DNA from: Bin87 sp963692995
GTDB lineage: Bacteria > Chloroflexota > Dehalococcoidia > Lucifugimonadales > UBA3495
Reading direction: 5' to 3'
Assembly: GCA_963692995.1 (NCBI GenBank)
Contig: OY843611.1
Location: 3,224,001-3,288,000 of the forward strand
DNA: 64,000 nucleotides
This document shows positions 41,995 to 50,542 of this stretch, one piece after another. The position numbers and the translations under genes were made by a program. The notes below the pieces were generated by a model. That model did no database searches and was not told the DNA's origin. It worked only from the letters and a program-made list of their open reading frames with translations. The stretch's first letter is position 1, and every line of letters begins with the position of its first letter.

Positions 41995-42304
41995 CGGCGC
42001 TGGAGAAGAACTCCTTGTCCAGGTCGGGGTCGGTTATGCCGAGCAGTCCGTTGGTGTAGAGACGGCAGGCCCGCAGCCACAGCACCAGGATGGCGTTGTT
42101 GACATATATTTGCGGGAATTCGCGTCCGTGCGCCCGGCGAGCGTGGGCGCGAATTCCCGCTTCAAAAAACTGTTCCAGAAAGGGCGTCGGCTCGTTGTCC
42201 AGGGCGCACGCTTCCAAGATTTCCGGCGGAGCCTCCCGGCACAGCATCGCCGGGGAGGCCTCCGCCAGTTGAATGTACTCGGGTTCTTGAGCCGGTGTAA
42301 TCAC
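41978..42304 (-). CDS. Hypothetical protein in NHL-SDR operon
   Basis: 108 aa from a GTG at 42304. I do not recognise a family. The sequence is acidic with several aromatic residues (PTPFLEQFFEAGIRAHARRA, FPQIYVNNAILVLWLRACRL) and no signal peptide. The GTG comes 6 bp after the stop of the NHL gene and its end overlaps the next gene by 17 bp, so position supports it being real. Function unknown. Confidence 0.55.
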   Translation of the reverse strand: MITPAQEPEYIQLAEASPAMLCREAPPEILEACALDNEPTPFLEQFFEAGIRAHARRAHGREFPQIYVNNAILVLWLRACRLYTNGLLGITDPDLDKEFFSSADATPD

Positions 42305-42310
42305 CGGGGA

Positions 42311-43375
42311 TCACAGGTTCATCTGCGGAACCAGGTAGTCCGCCATCTTGTTGTAAATCTGTAGCCGGCTGCGCTGGGCGTCCAGCACCACCAGGCGGCC
42401 GCTTCCCGCGTCGAAATGCACGTCGGTGGGCAGGGCAAACCGCCACTCCGACTCTGTGGTGGGAACCTCCCGGCGCCGCTTCAGATAGTCTGCGTTGGCG
42501 ACTACGGTCATGTCCGCCCACTTGCTCAGCCACTGGGCGTCGCCGATGAGGGAGATGATGAAGTTGCCGGCTTTGTCGAAGACATGGACGCGGCCCGGGT
42601 GCATCCCATTATCGCTCCAGTCCGCGACGTACACGTCGCCTTGCTGGTCAATTGCCACCTGGACCGGCAGGTGCATCTGGCCGCGCTTGGTACCCGGCTC
42701 GCCGAACTGCATGATCCACTGTCCGTCGGCGGTGAACTTCTGCACCCGGTGGTTGCGGTGGTCGGCCACATACACCGCGCCGTCGTTCTGATCCACCGTG
42801 ATGCCCCACGGGGAGTTGAACTGACCGTTGCCGTCGCCCTGGGAACCCCAACTGGTGATGTGCTCGCCGTCGGCGGTGAACTTGCGAACCTCGTGGCTGC
42901 GCCCATCGGTGAGATACAAGTTGCCGTCGGCGTCAACGGCCAGGCTGGAAGCGCCGTGTTCCTTGCCGTCGTCGTTGGGGACAGTGCTCCACCGCTTGAC
43001 GAAGGCTCCGTCCTTCTCGAACTCGGACACCTGGTTCATCCATTCGTCGGCCACGTAGATGTGGCCGTTGGGAGCCAGCACCATGCCGGAGGGCCAGATG
43101 AACTCGCCTTCCCGGTCGCCGTACTTGCCGAACTCGCCGGTGAATTCTTCGTCGCCCTCTTTTTCGCCCAGGTCAATGATGCTGACCCGCGCGCCGTAGG
43201 CCAACCTGTTCCAGGGCACGTTGGAGATGCCCTCAATGCCCCGGTTCAGCACGTACACCGTGTTGCCCTCAAAGGCCATGGCCGTCGGCTGGCTGAAGCC
43301 CATGCCGGAAGCGGCGCCCCGGCCCACCGAGTGACTGTAGTCATATACTCGGCCCTTTGCAATTTGCGTAAGCAT
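42311..43375 (-). CDS. NHL-repeat six-bladed beta-propeller protein
   Basis: 354 aa. Repeated NHL blades: SGMVLAPNGHIYVADEWMNQ, SLAVDADGNLYLTDGRSHEV, GITVDQNDGAVYVADHRNHR and VAIDQQGDVYVADWSDNGMH. No signal peptide is seen, so it is likely cytoplasmic. Such propellers act as binding platforms or as lactonase/lyase-like enzymes; no catalytic residues can be named here. The ATG at 43375 has CAGGTAG upstream. It is the first of four closely spaced genes. Confidence 0.86.
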   Translation of the reverse strand: MLTQIAKGRVYDYSHSVGRGAASGMGFSQPTAMAFEGNTVYVLNRGIEGISNVPWNRLAYGARVSIIDLGEKEGDEEFTGEFGKYGDREGEFIWPSGMVLAPNGHIYVADEWMNQVSEFEKDGAFVKRWSTVPNDDGKEHGASSLAVDADGNLYLTDGRSHEVRKFTADGEHITSWGSQGDGNGQFNSPWGITVDQNDGAVYVADHRNHRVQKFTADGQWIMQFGEPGTKRGQMHLPVQVAIDQQGDVYVADWSDNGMHPGRVHVFDKAGNFIISLIGDAQWLSKWADMTVVANADYLKRRREVPTTESEWRFALPTDVHFDAGSGRLVVLDAQRSRLQIYNKMADYLVPQMNL

Positions 43376-43470
43376 AGTTCTACCTGCTATTGCCTGCGTG
43401 GTTTTCCAAACGGAAATCGCCCTGTGTCGTGACGAAATCGCCTTTCGTCGTTGCGAAATTGCCCCTTTGT

Positions 43471-43560
43471 CGTCATTCCCGCGAAAGCGGGAATCCGGAA
43501 ATCCTGACTAAACTGGCCTGCGGCGGCTCCGTCGCTCCGGCGAAAGCCGGAGTGTCGGGT
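43471..43560. repeat. Interspersed element variant (copy F)
   Basis: Left arm cgtcattcccgcgaaagcgg and a diverged right arm cgtcgctccggcgaaagccg then gagtgtcgg, about 90 bp in all. It fills part of the 289-bp gap 43376-43664. Confidence 0.65.
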
Positions 43561-43664
43561 ATAAAGATGATTCGCCTAAAACGCCGGGGCCAGCAGATTT
43601 GCACCCACTGGCCCCGGCCGCTTCTGCCGGTCGGCGCGTCCCGTTGACCGGAACTCGTTGCCGG

Positions 43665-44792
43665 TTAGACGAAGGCGACCTTCTCGAACTGCCCGCTGAC
43701 AATGGAGTTGGCGTCCAGGCCCATCCAGTCTTCCAGGATGGTGGAGTACACGCCGCGGAAGTCGGTGCTGGGAACCAAGTCGCCCTGTTCCAGGTGCTCC
43801 GGCTTGGAGGACGGGTATTCGCCGTACTCGCCGCCCTTGATCGGGTCGCCCATCACTAGCACCAGGCCGGCGGCGCCGTGGTCGGTTCCGCTGCCGTTGT
43901 CGTGGACGCGGCGACCGAACTCGGAGAACATCATCAGGATGACGTTGTCGCTGGCGTTGTTCTCGCGTAGGTCGTCGAAGAAGCTGGAGACGGCGGCGGA
44001 GACGTCGCGCCACAGACCGTCGTGCATCCCTACCTGGTTGGAGTGGCTGTCAAAGCTGCCGTGGTCGCAGTAGAGCACCCGGGCCCCCAGGTCAGCCTGG
44101 TGTACCTGCGAGATGCCCTTGAACTTGCGGGCGATGGGGGTGTCGGGATACTCAACGGAGCTGCTGTACCGCTCGGGGGCCGCCTTCAGGATGTCGGCGG
44201 CCTTCAAGCCGTCCAGGCCGGTCTGGCCCAGGTAGTCCATCACAAAGCCGTTGCCGATGGTGGGGGAGTACAGGCGGGTGAAGCGGTCGATGATCTTGTC
44301 CCGCTGCATCTCTTCCTGGATGCTGGTCAGCATGCCGAAGTTGTCCAGGTCGTCCACGCAGGCCACGGGGACGCCGGGCAGCGCCAGGGCGCGGGGCAGG
44401 CTTGGCCCGAAGCTGACGGCCGTGACCACGTTTTCCTTGTTGGGATCGATGTCCCGGGTGGCGCGGCCCAGCCAGCCTTCGGTGCCCAGCTTGTCCGGCT
44501 CACAGGTGTGCCAGATGTCCATGCTGCGGAAGTGGCTGCGGGGGCTGTTGGCATAGCCGACGCCGTGGATGATGGCCAGGTCGCCAGCATCCCAGAAGCG
44601 GCGCAGTGGGGCCAGTTCGGGGTGGAAGCCGATGCGGTCGTTCAGCTTGATAATCCGCTCGTCGGGCACGCCCACCACCGGTCGCTTCTCGCGGTATAGC
44701 GGTTCGGCGTGGGGGATCACGGTGTTCATGTAATCGTTGCCGCCGCTGAGCTGCAACACCACCAGAACCGGGTCTTTCTTGGTAGAGGTCAT
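43665..44792 (-). CDS. DUF1501 domain protein
   Basis: 375 aa from the ATG at 44792, which has GGAAGGTG upstream. DUF1501 (alkaline-phosphatase-like superfamily): LVVLQLSGGNDYMNTVIPHA, the HGVGYANSPRSHFRSMDIWH block, YCDHGSFDSHSNQVGMHDGL and MMFSEFGRRVHDNGSGTDHG. His and Asp residues of a possible metal site are present. Most members have a Tat signal; none is visible here. It is encoded just after DUF1800, a very common pairing whose function is unknown. Confidence 0.9.
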   Translation of the reverse strand: MTSTKKDPVLVVLQLSGGNDYMNTVIPHAEPLYREKRPVVGVPDERIIKLNDRIGFHPELAPLRRFWDAGDLAIIHGVGYANSPRSHFRSMDIWHTCEPDKLGTEGWLGRATRDIDPNKENVVTAVSFGPSLPRALALPGVPVACVDDLDNFGMLTSIQEEMQRDKIIDRFTRLYSPTIGNGFVMDYLGQTGLDGLKAADILKAAPERYSSSVEYPDTPIARKFKGISQVHQADLGARVLYCDHGSFDSHSNQVGMHDGLWRDVSAAVSSFFDDLRENNASDNVILMMFSEFGRRVHDNGSGTDHGAAGLVLVMGDPIKGGEYGEYPSSKPEHLEQGDLVPSTDFRGVYSTILEDWMGLDANSIVSGQFEKVAFV

Positions 44793-44815
44793 TTTGCACC
44801 TTCCCTGCAATCTAG

Positions 44816-44877
44816 GGGCGACCTTGCCGGTTGCCCTGGTCCGAATGAATGGGCCTGGGCGACCGGCAAGGTCGCCC
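44816..44877. promoter_or_regulatory. 21-bp inverted repeat between DUF1800 and DUF1501 genes
   Basis: GGGCGACCTTGCCGG at 44816-44830 pairs with CCGGCAAGGTCGCCC at 44863-44877; the arms extend to 44836 and 44857 with one mismatch. It would form a strong mRNA hairpin inside the operon and could set the relative amounts of the two products. Confidence 0.65.
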
Positions 44878-44897
44878 AGGCTGGGCTGCGAATAGCG

Positions 44898-46301
44898 TCA
44901 GGCGTACTGGTAATCGCGCAGCGAAACGATCAGTTGCAGCATTTCGGAGATGCGCTCTTCGGAAGCGCTCACGTCGGTGTCGGTGGCCCAAGAAATATTG
45001 CCGCTGATCTGGGCGTGGGCTACCAGTTCCTGCCGGGTATCCGCGTCCACTTCCAGCGGGCCCATGAGATCCAGGCAGTTGTCCACCATAGCGGCGGGAG
45101 TGAGGTCGCCCTGGGACTGCATCCGGCTGATCATGGAGCGGATGCCGGGGCGGTTCACGTCGCTGACCATATCGGCGGTGAAGTTGATGCGGCGCATCAG
45201 GGAGCCGCTGTTGATCCACTCCACGCCGGTGTGCCAGCCTTCCACGCTGGGCGGGTTGAGCAGGTCCTGGCCCATGTAGGTGGGCTGGCGGGCCATTTCG
45301 CCCAGGCCCGGGCCGGGGAACTCGAAGCCGCCGACCAACCGCAGGGTGCCTACTACCACTTCGGCGGGGCTCTTCAGGCGGGCGTAGCGGGCGTTCTTGA
45401 AGAAGTCGCTGTTGAACAGCGCGCGCAGCGTCGCGGTCAGGTCGCCGCCGGAGTCAACGAAGGCGTCGGCCAGCAGGTCGATGGCGTCCTCATCCTTCGG
45501 CGGGGTCACCTGCCAAGCCGGCACCTGGGCCTCGTCGGCGACGAAGAAGTTGTACAGGTGGCGGGCGATGAAAGTCGCCGTAGCCGGGTGCTCGCAGATG
45601 AGGTTGATGATGTCCTCGCCGTTGAAGTTGCCCGTTTCGCCGAGGAAAGTCTTGTCCCCGTCGTCGTGGTCTTCCGGCAGATACTGGAACTGCCAGTCGT
45701 GGCGTCCGATGGGCCCTCGGGGCAGCTTGGGCTCGAAGGTCCAGCCGGTGAAGGCGCGGGACGCTTCACGCACGTCAACCTCGGTGTAAGTGCCGACGCC
45801 CATGCTGAACAGCTCCAGCAGCTCGCGGCCCCAGTTCTCGTTGACGGCGTCGGCATGGTTCTCGAAGTTGTCCAGCCAGTAGATCATCGCCGGGTTCTTG
45901 GCGACCTCCAGGAGCAGATCCTTGTAGTTGCCCATTCCCTTTTCGCGGAAGAGGGTCACCATGCGGGTGATCTCGTCGTAGTGGTCAACCTTGGACACGC
46001 CGGTGGCGAAGATCTGGTGCCAGAACAGCGCCATTTTCTCTTCCAGCGGCCGCCTGGTGTTGATCATGAAGTGCAGCCATTCGGCGGAGCCCATGCCCTG
46101 GATGGTGCCCGGGCGCCAGCACCAGGGCTGGTAGCGGATCAGCTCGTAGCGGTCAATGGCCGGCTGGCTCTCCGGGTTTAGAAGCTCCTCAACGGTGGCT
46201 TCGTATCCCTGGGCGGCGCGGGCTTCCAATTCCTCTCGGGATGCTCCGAAACCGGCGCGACGCATCAGATGGGCCATCAAGGCGATGTCCTGAGATGCCA
46301 T
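44898..46301 (-). CDS. DUF1800 domain protein
   Basis: 467 aa from the ATG at 46301, with AGGAGG upstream. DUF1800: MAHLMRRAGFGASREELEAR, EKMALFWHQIFATGVSKVDH, NWGRELLELFSMGVGTYTEV, EASRAFTGW and the C-terminal LNPPSVEGWHTGVEWINSGS. No signal peptide is visible. A good sigma70-type promoter precedes it (46342-46371), so it is the first gene of the DUF1800-DUF1501 operon. Function unknown. Confidence 0.9.
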   Translation of the reverse strand: MASQDIALMAHLMRRAGFGASREELEARAAQGYEATVEELLNPESQPAIDRYELIRYQPWCWRPGTIQGMGSAEWLHFMINTRRPLEEKMALFWHQIFATGVSKVDHYDEITRMVTLFREKGMGNYKDLLLEVAKNPAMIYWLDNFENHADAVNENWGRELLELFSMGVGTYTEVDVREASRAFTGWTFEPKLPRGPIGRHDWQFQYLPEDHDDGDKTFLGETGNFNGEDIINLICEHPATATFIARHLYNFFVADEAQVPAWQVTPPKDEDAIDLLADAFVDSGGDLTATLRALFNSDFFKNARYARLKSPAEVVVGTLRLVGGFEFPGPGLGEMARQPTYMGQDLLNPPSVEGWHTGVEWINSGSLMRRINFTADMVSDVNRPGIRSMISRMQSQGDLTPAAMVDNCLDLMGPLEVDADTRQELVAHAQISGNISWATDTDVSASEERISEMLQLIVSLRDYQYA

Positions 46302-46341
46302 CTTGTTGCCTCCTGTTATTATGTTCGCAGAATTGCCGAGC

Positions 46342-46371
46342 ATTATCTGCTATGATTTAGGTGTCTGTCAA
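46342..46371 (-). promoter_or_regulatory. Sigma70-type promoter for DUF1800-DUF1501 operon
   Basis: Perfect TTGACA (46371-46366), 18-nt spacer, GATAAT (46347-46342) on the minus strand, about 40 nt before the ATG at 46301. Confidence 0.7.
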
Positions 46372-46490
46372 CGACGCTTCCCCGCCCTAGGCCACGCACC
46401 CGGGAGGCCCCTGTCCCTGCTCCCCGCCCCGCTACGCACCCGGAGGCCCACGACACGTCCACCCCATTTCCGTACGTGCACTCCATCTTC

Positions 46491-46586
46491 CGTCATTCCC
46501 GCGAAAGCGGGAATCCAGAATCGTCTGTTGCGCAGAACGATGGAGTCATAGAAACGCCTGGATTCCGGCTTGCGCAGGAATGACGG
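46491..46586. repeat. Interspersed 96-bp element (copy G)
   Basis: Left arm cgtcattcccgcgaaagcgg; right arm diverged (ggattccggcttgcgcagga then atgacgg); core with gcagaacgatggagtcatag resembling copies E and J. The rest of 46372-46665 holds nothing recognisable. Confidence 0.85.
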
Positions 46587-46665
46587 GATAAGCAGGAATC
46601 CAGGATAATTTGACGGCGCTCTTTAACAGCGGCGCTGCTGCGCAACCGTCCAGATTGATACTCCC

Positions 46666-47148
46666 ATGCGCTCTCCGCCGCCAACAGCGTCATCACCCAC
46701 GCTAACCCGAGCGACAGATCCGCCCTCCCTGGGCGGGATGCTGCTGCTCGCCGCGGCGTTGTTCGCCCTGGCGCTGCCCATCGTTGGCCCCCTCGACGAC
46801 CATCACTTCGCCGAGCTGGCCCATAGTCATGAGCATATCTACCGGAACGGACGCCCCGTCCCCCACGGCCACGCCTACGCAAGCGGCTCGCGTCACCTGC
46901 ACCCGACAGCGGCGCCAATCGGCGATACTGCCGGCGCCAACCGCGCCGAGGGCATAATCTACCTCACGCCGGCCACTGCGGGCCTGATGCTCGCCGTCCT
47001 GTCCGCCCCCTGGCACACCCCGCCCGACGCGCTGCGTCCTCCTGCGCCCCGGGCCAAAAACGCGAACCCGCTGACCCGATACGCGGCTCCGACACGCGGG
47101 CCGGCCGAAGCCAACGCGCCGCCGCCGCTGCCGCCTCCCGTCGTCTGA
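46666..47148 (+). CDS. His-rich small membrane protein
   Basis: 160 aa, family not recognised. One clear hydrophobic helix (GGMLLLAAALFALALPIVGP) is followed by a His-rich loop (DDHHFAELAHSHEHIY, HGHAYASGSRHLH) and a second, weaker hydrophobic stretch (LTPATAGLMLAVLSAPWH), then a Pro-rich tail. The His pattern suggests metal binding outside the membrane. There is no strong ribosome site at the ATG, 46666. It is upstream of a His-rich lipoprotein on the same strand, so the two may work together on a metal; that is inference. Confidence 0.6.
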   Translation: MRSPPPTASSPTLTRATDPPSLGGMLLLAAALFALALPIVGPLDDHHFAELAHSHEHIYRNGRPVPHGHAYASGSRHLHPTAAPIGDTAGANRAEGIIYLTPATAGLMLAVLSAPWHTPPDALRPPAPRAKNANPLTRYAAPTRGPAEANAPPPLPPPVV

Positions 47149-47154
47149 AATCCT

Positions 47155-47205
47155 CCTGCGACCTTACCGGCTCGCTCATTACCGGCTCGCTCATTACCGG
47201 CCGGT
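47155..47205. repeat. 15-bp tandem repeat
   Basis: taccggctcgctcat is repeated twice, with a partial third copy, between the two His-rich genes. Confidence 0.75.
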
Positions 47206-47252
47206 CGAGGGCCGGCTCGTTGAGCATCCCGAATCAGACGGAGAATTTCCCG

Positions 47253-48197
47253 ATGCAGCTTCTGCAACAAACCCTGCGCCGGCCGGCGTTCCTGCCGGTC
47301 GTCGCAATCATCCTCGCTGCGCTGCTGGCAGCGGTGGCCTGCGGCTCGGCCGCCCAACCCGAACCGATCCCCGCTCCGGCCCCGACAGCGGAATCGTCGC
47401 GCACCCATGCCGAGGGCCAGCCGCCGTCGGACCCGGCTGCTTCCGATGACGCCGTGGTCATCAACATGGCAATCGCCGCGCGGGCGGGCAGCCTGTCCCG
47501 CGACGACCTCCAAGTCAACAAAGGCGACAACGTCAGCATCAACTTCACTGCCGACGAACCCGGCGAAATCCATCTCCACGGCTACGACCTCACCGCGCCC
47601 GTATCACCCGGCAGCCCCGGCACGCTGAACTTCGTGGCCGACACCGCCGGCGCCTTCGGCATCAATTTTCATGTATTCGCTGCTGCGGGCGCGCCGCGCA
47701 ACGCCGGCGGTGACCATCATCACGGCGCCGCTGCGCCGCAACAGGTAATCTCAGCAGCGCCGGTGAGCGTGAAGATAACAGCGGAACCGGACGCTAACGG
47801 CGGGGTGTACGTCCGGATCACGACGGAAGGTTTCCGGTTCGCCCCCGATCTGGTTGACCAGGATCACACCCCCGGAGCCGGCCACGCCCACATCTATCTG
47901 GACGGCGAAAAGCTCGGACGGGTCTTCGCAGACGAGTACCACATTGCCGTCGTGCCGCCGGGGGAACGCGAAATCCGAGTCTCACTGAACACTAACAATC
48001 ATAGTGAACTGGTGTTTGACGGCGCGAAAGTGACCGCAGCGGCTACCGTGACCGTGCCCGACGTGGGCCAGGGCCAGGGTAATGGCGACCGTGATGCCGG
48101 CCCCGAAGGCGCCGGCCCTGACCACGGCGGTCCTGATCATGGCGAACACGAAGCAGTCGCCGAAGTCCACTTGGGCAACCTGGAAGTCTATCCCTGA
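47253..48197 (+). CDS. Lipoprotein with possible cupredoxin-like domain and His-rich segments
   Basis: 314 aa from the ATG at 47253, which has GGAGA upstream. N-terminal signal with lipobox LLAAVAC, giving a lipid-anchored Cys near residue 29. A beta-rich region (LQVNKGDNVSINFTADEPGE, IHLHGYDLTAPVSPGSPGTL, FVADTAGAFGINFHVFAAAG) looks cupredoxin-like, with His of HLHGYD and a later His. A second beta domain has GHAHIYLDGEKLGRVFADEY. His clusters (GGDHHHG and a C-terminal GPDHGGPDHGEHE) suggest metal binding. Likely role: surface copper or other metal handling. Confidence 0.72.
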   Translation: MQLLQQTLRRPAFLPVVAIILAALLAAVACGSAAQPEPIPAPAPTAESSRTHAEGQPPSDPAASDDAVVINMAIAARAGSLSRDDLQVNKGDNVSINFTADEPGEIHLHGYDLTAPVSPGSPGTLNFVADTAGAFGINFHVFAAAGAPRNAGGDHHHGAAAPQQVISAAPVSVKITAEPDANGGVYVRITTEGFRFAPDLVDQDHTPGAGHAHIYLDGEKLGRVFADEYHIAVVPPGEREIRVSLNTNNHSELVFDGAKVTAAATVTVPDVGQGQGNGDRDAGPEGAGPDHGGPDHGEHEAVAEVHLGNLEVYP

Positions 48198-48205
48198 ACG
48201 TCGTC

Positions 48206-48228
48206 GGGGCGGGTTTCAAACCCGCCCC
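48206..48228. terminator. Hairpin between convergent genes
   Basis: GGGGCGGGTTT and AAACCCGCCCC form an 11-bp stem between the lipoprotein (+) and citrate synthase (-). It could end transcription from both sides. Confidence 0.6.
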
Positions 48229-48255
48229 GGCAAGGTAACCAATGCTCCGGCCGCG

Positions 48256-49392
48256 CTACCGCTGTTCAATCGGCAGGTACTCCCGATCCATGGGGCCGAT
48301 GTATTGCAGGCGGGGGCGGAGCAGGATATTGTTCTCGTACTGCTCGATGCACTGGGCCGACCAGCCGGGCACGCGGCCCAGGGCGAAGATGGGGATGAAC
48401 AGATCGGACGGGATGCCCAGCAAGTGGTAGATGGAGCCGGCGTAGAAGTCCACGTTGACGTAGATGCCCCGGTCGCGGTAGGGGGCCATCACGTCCTCGG
48501 ACAGGTGGGTGAGGATCTGGAACCAGCGCGGGTCGCCGCGCTTTTCGCCCAGGGCCTGGGAACGGTCTCGCAGGTGACGGGCGCGCGGGTCCTCGGCCTT
48601 ATAGACCCGGTGGCCGAAGCCCATGATGCGCTCGCGGTTGTTCAGCTTGTTGCGGGCGTACTCCTCGGCGTTCTCCGGGTTGCCGATCTCCAGCGACATT
48701 TTCATCACTTCTTCGGCGGCGCCGCCGTGGGCCGGGCCCTTCAGCGTGCCCACCGCGCCCGAAACGGCGGCGTGCAGCGTCGAGTTGGTGGACGCCGCCA
48801 CCCGCGCCGCGAAGGACGAGGCGTTGACGCCATGCTCGGCGTGGAGGATGAAGTCCACGTCCATCAGTGAGATGGTCTCTTCGTCGGGAACCTCATTAAA
48901 CAGCATATAGAGGAAGTTGCCGGCATGGTTGAGGTCGAGGTTGGGCGCCACCGGCTCCAGGCCGGCGCGGATGCGGTGATGGGCCGTCACGATGGTGGGA
49001 GCCTGGGCGGTGAGGCGCAGAGCCTTGCGGACGTTGGCCTCCCTGGAGTTGTCCTCGGACTCCGCGTCGAAGGCGGCCAGGCCGATCAGCGCCGTCTGCA
49101 ATACGTCCATAGGATGGGCCGACTTCACCGCGTCGATGACGGTGATAATCTCGTTGGGGATGCGCCGGTTGGCCCGCAGGTAGCCGTCCAGTTCGGCCAG
49201 CTGCTCGCCGTTGGGCAACTCGCCGTAAAGCACCAGGTAGATGATTTCCTCGAAGGTGGATTTCTCGGCCAAGTCGTGGATGTCGTACCCACGATAAAGG
49301 AGTTTACCGATGTCGCCGTCGATGAAACTGGACTCCGTAGTGTCCATGTACACGTTCATCAAACCGCGGTGAATTTCGGGCTGGTCGGCCAT
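48256..49392 (-). CDS. gltA: Citrate synthase
   Basis: 378 aa, short Gram-positive/archaeal type. Condenses acetyl-CoA and oxaloacetate, or acts as a 2-methylcitrate synthase. Catalytic residues: His in ILHAEHGVNASS, His in MGFGHRVYKAEDPRA, and Asp in YVNVDFYAGSIYHLLGIP. GAGGAAACTG lies just before the ATG at 49392. A sigma70-type promoter is visible at 49466-49495. Sequence alone does not separate citrate from methylcitrate specificity. Confidence 0.93.
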   Translation of the reverse strand: MADQPEIHRGLMNVYMDTTESSFIDGDIGKLLYRGYDIHDLAEKSTFEEIIYLVLYGELPNGEQLAELDGYLRANRRIPNEIITVIDAVKSAHPMDVLQTALIGLAAFDAESEDNSREANVRKALRLTAQAPTIVTAHHRIRAGLEPVAPNLDLNHAGNFLYMLFNEVPDEETISLMDVDFILHAEHGVNASSFAARVAASTNSTLHAAVSGAVGTLKGPAHGGAAEEVMKMSLEIGNPENAEEYARNKLNNRERIMGFGHRVYKAEDPRARHLRDRSQALGEKRGDPRWFQILTHLSEDVMAPYRDRGIYVNVDFYAGSIYHLLGIPSDLFIPIFALGRVPGWSAQCIEQYENNILLRPRLQYIGPMDREYLPIEQR

Positions 49393-49465
49393 CAGTTTCC
49401 TCCTTGATTAGGGGCTTTCACCCCTCTACCGCCGGCAATGTTCAACCCTGTTCCGGCAGTTGGTT

Positions 49466-49495
49466 ATGCTATCATCGGGTTCGGCGGAGTGTCAA
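49466..49495 (-). promoter_or_regulatory. Sigma70-type promoter of citrate synthase
   Basis: Minus-strand TTGACA (49495-49490), 18-nt spacer, TAGCAT (49471-49466), about 75 nt before the start codon. Confidence 0.65.
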
Positions 49496-49539
49496 CTGAA
49501 AACAGCCTCCGGCCAACTCCCACCAAACCGGCGGTCAGC

Positions 49540-50541
49540 ATGCAATACGGCGTCATCCTGCCCAACGTCGGCCCCCTGGCCCACATGGATTCCCTGGCAG
49601 CGATTGCCTTGCGAGCTGAGGAGTTGGGCTACGACGGCATCTTTCTCAGCGACCACGTCGTCGTACCGGAGGGACTGCGCTCCGCTTACCCGTACCGCAG
49701 CGACGGTCGCTTTCCGCTGACCGCGGCCGACCGCATCCTGGAGCCAATCGTTGCGCTGTCCTACCTGGCCGCCGTCACCCAACACATCCGTCTGGGGTTC
49801 AGCGTGCTGGTGCTGCCCTACCGCCATCCCGTGCTGAACGCCCGGATGCTGGGGACGCTGGACGTGATTTCCCGGGGCCGGCTCATCGCCGGCGTGGGCG
49901 TGGGCTGGCTGGCCGAGGAGTTCGCCGCCCTGGATGCCGATTTCCCCCACCGGGGCGCCGTAACCGACGAGCATATCGCCATCCTCCGCTCCTTCTGGGC
50001 CGATGCGACCGGAGCCGATGCGACCGAGGCTGATAGTGCCGGGGCCGATACTACCGGGGCCGATGCGACCGGGGCCGATGGCGCCGGGGAGTTGCGGGGC
50101 CGGCGCTACCGCGTAGCCGGCCGGCGCATGGAACCGGCCCCCATCCAGCAACCCCATCCGCCCATCTGGACGGGTGGAACCGGCCCGCCGGCGCTGCGCC
50201 GCGCCGCCCGGCTGGCCGACGGCTGGCACGGCGTCCGCCAGTCGCCCGATGACGTGGCCCGCGTGGTGGCCCGCATCGCCGAGTTGCGTTCCGCCGCCGG
50301 CAACAACATGGAGGGCTTCACCAGCTCCCTCCGCGCCGGCCTGGACATCATCGATGCAACTCTTGCAACTTCGGATGGCGCGGCACGAACCCCCATGCGC
50401 GGTTCAACAGAACAAATCGCCGGCGACCTGGCGGCCTACGCCCGAGCCGGCCTGGACTACCTGGTAGTCGAACCCCGCGCCGCCACGCCCGAGCAGCTCA
50501 TCGTCCAGTTGGAACGCTTCGCCGAGATGCCCCGACCCTGA
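49540..50541 (+). CDS. LLM class flavin-dependent oxidoreductase (F420-type candidate)
   Basis: 333 aa from the ATG at 49540; no strong ribosome site, but the fold begins here (MQYGVILPNVGPLAHMDSLA). Luciferase-like TIM barrel: LRAEELGYDGIFLSDHVV, RLGFSVLVLPYRHPVLNARM, GRLIAGVGVGWLAEEFAALD, and HPPIWTGGTGPPALRRAARL. An insertion near residues 155-178 (TGADATEADSAGADTTGADA) comes from 15-bp tandem repeats and is absent from typical members; it falls in a surface loop before RGRRYR. Cofactor F420 or FMN; substrate unknown. The next gene, an SDR, is convergent and starts 1 bp past its stop. Confidence 0.88.
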   Translation: MQYGVILPNVGPLAHMDSLAAIALRAEELGYDGIFLSDHVVVPEGLRSAYPYRSDGRFPLTAADRILEPIVALSYLAAVTQHIRLGFSVLVLPYRHPVLNARMLGTLDVISRGRLIAGVGVGWLAEEFAALDADFPHRGAVTDEHIAILRSFWADATGADATEADSAGADTTGADATGADGAGELRGRRYRVAGRRMEPAPIQQPHPPIWTGGTGPPALRRAARLADGWHGVRQSPDDVARVVARIAELRSAAGNNMEGFTSSLRAGLDIIDATLATSDGAARTPMRGSTEQIAGDLAAYARAGLDYLVVEPRAATPEQLIVQLERFAEMPRP

Positions 50542-50542
50542 C

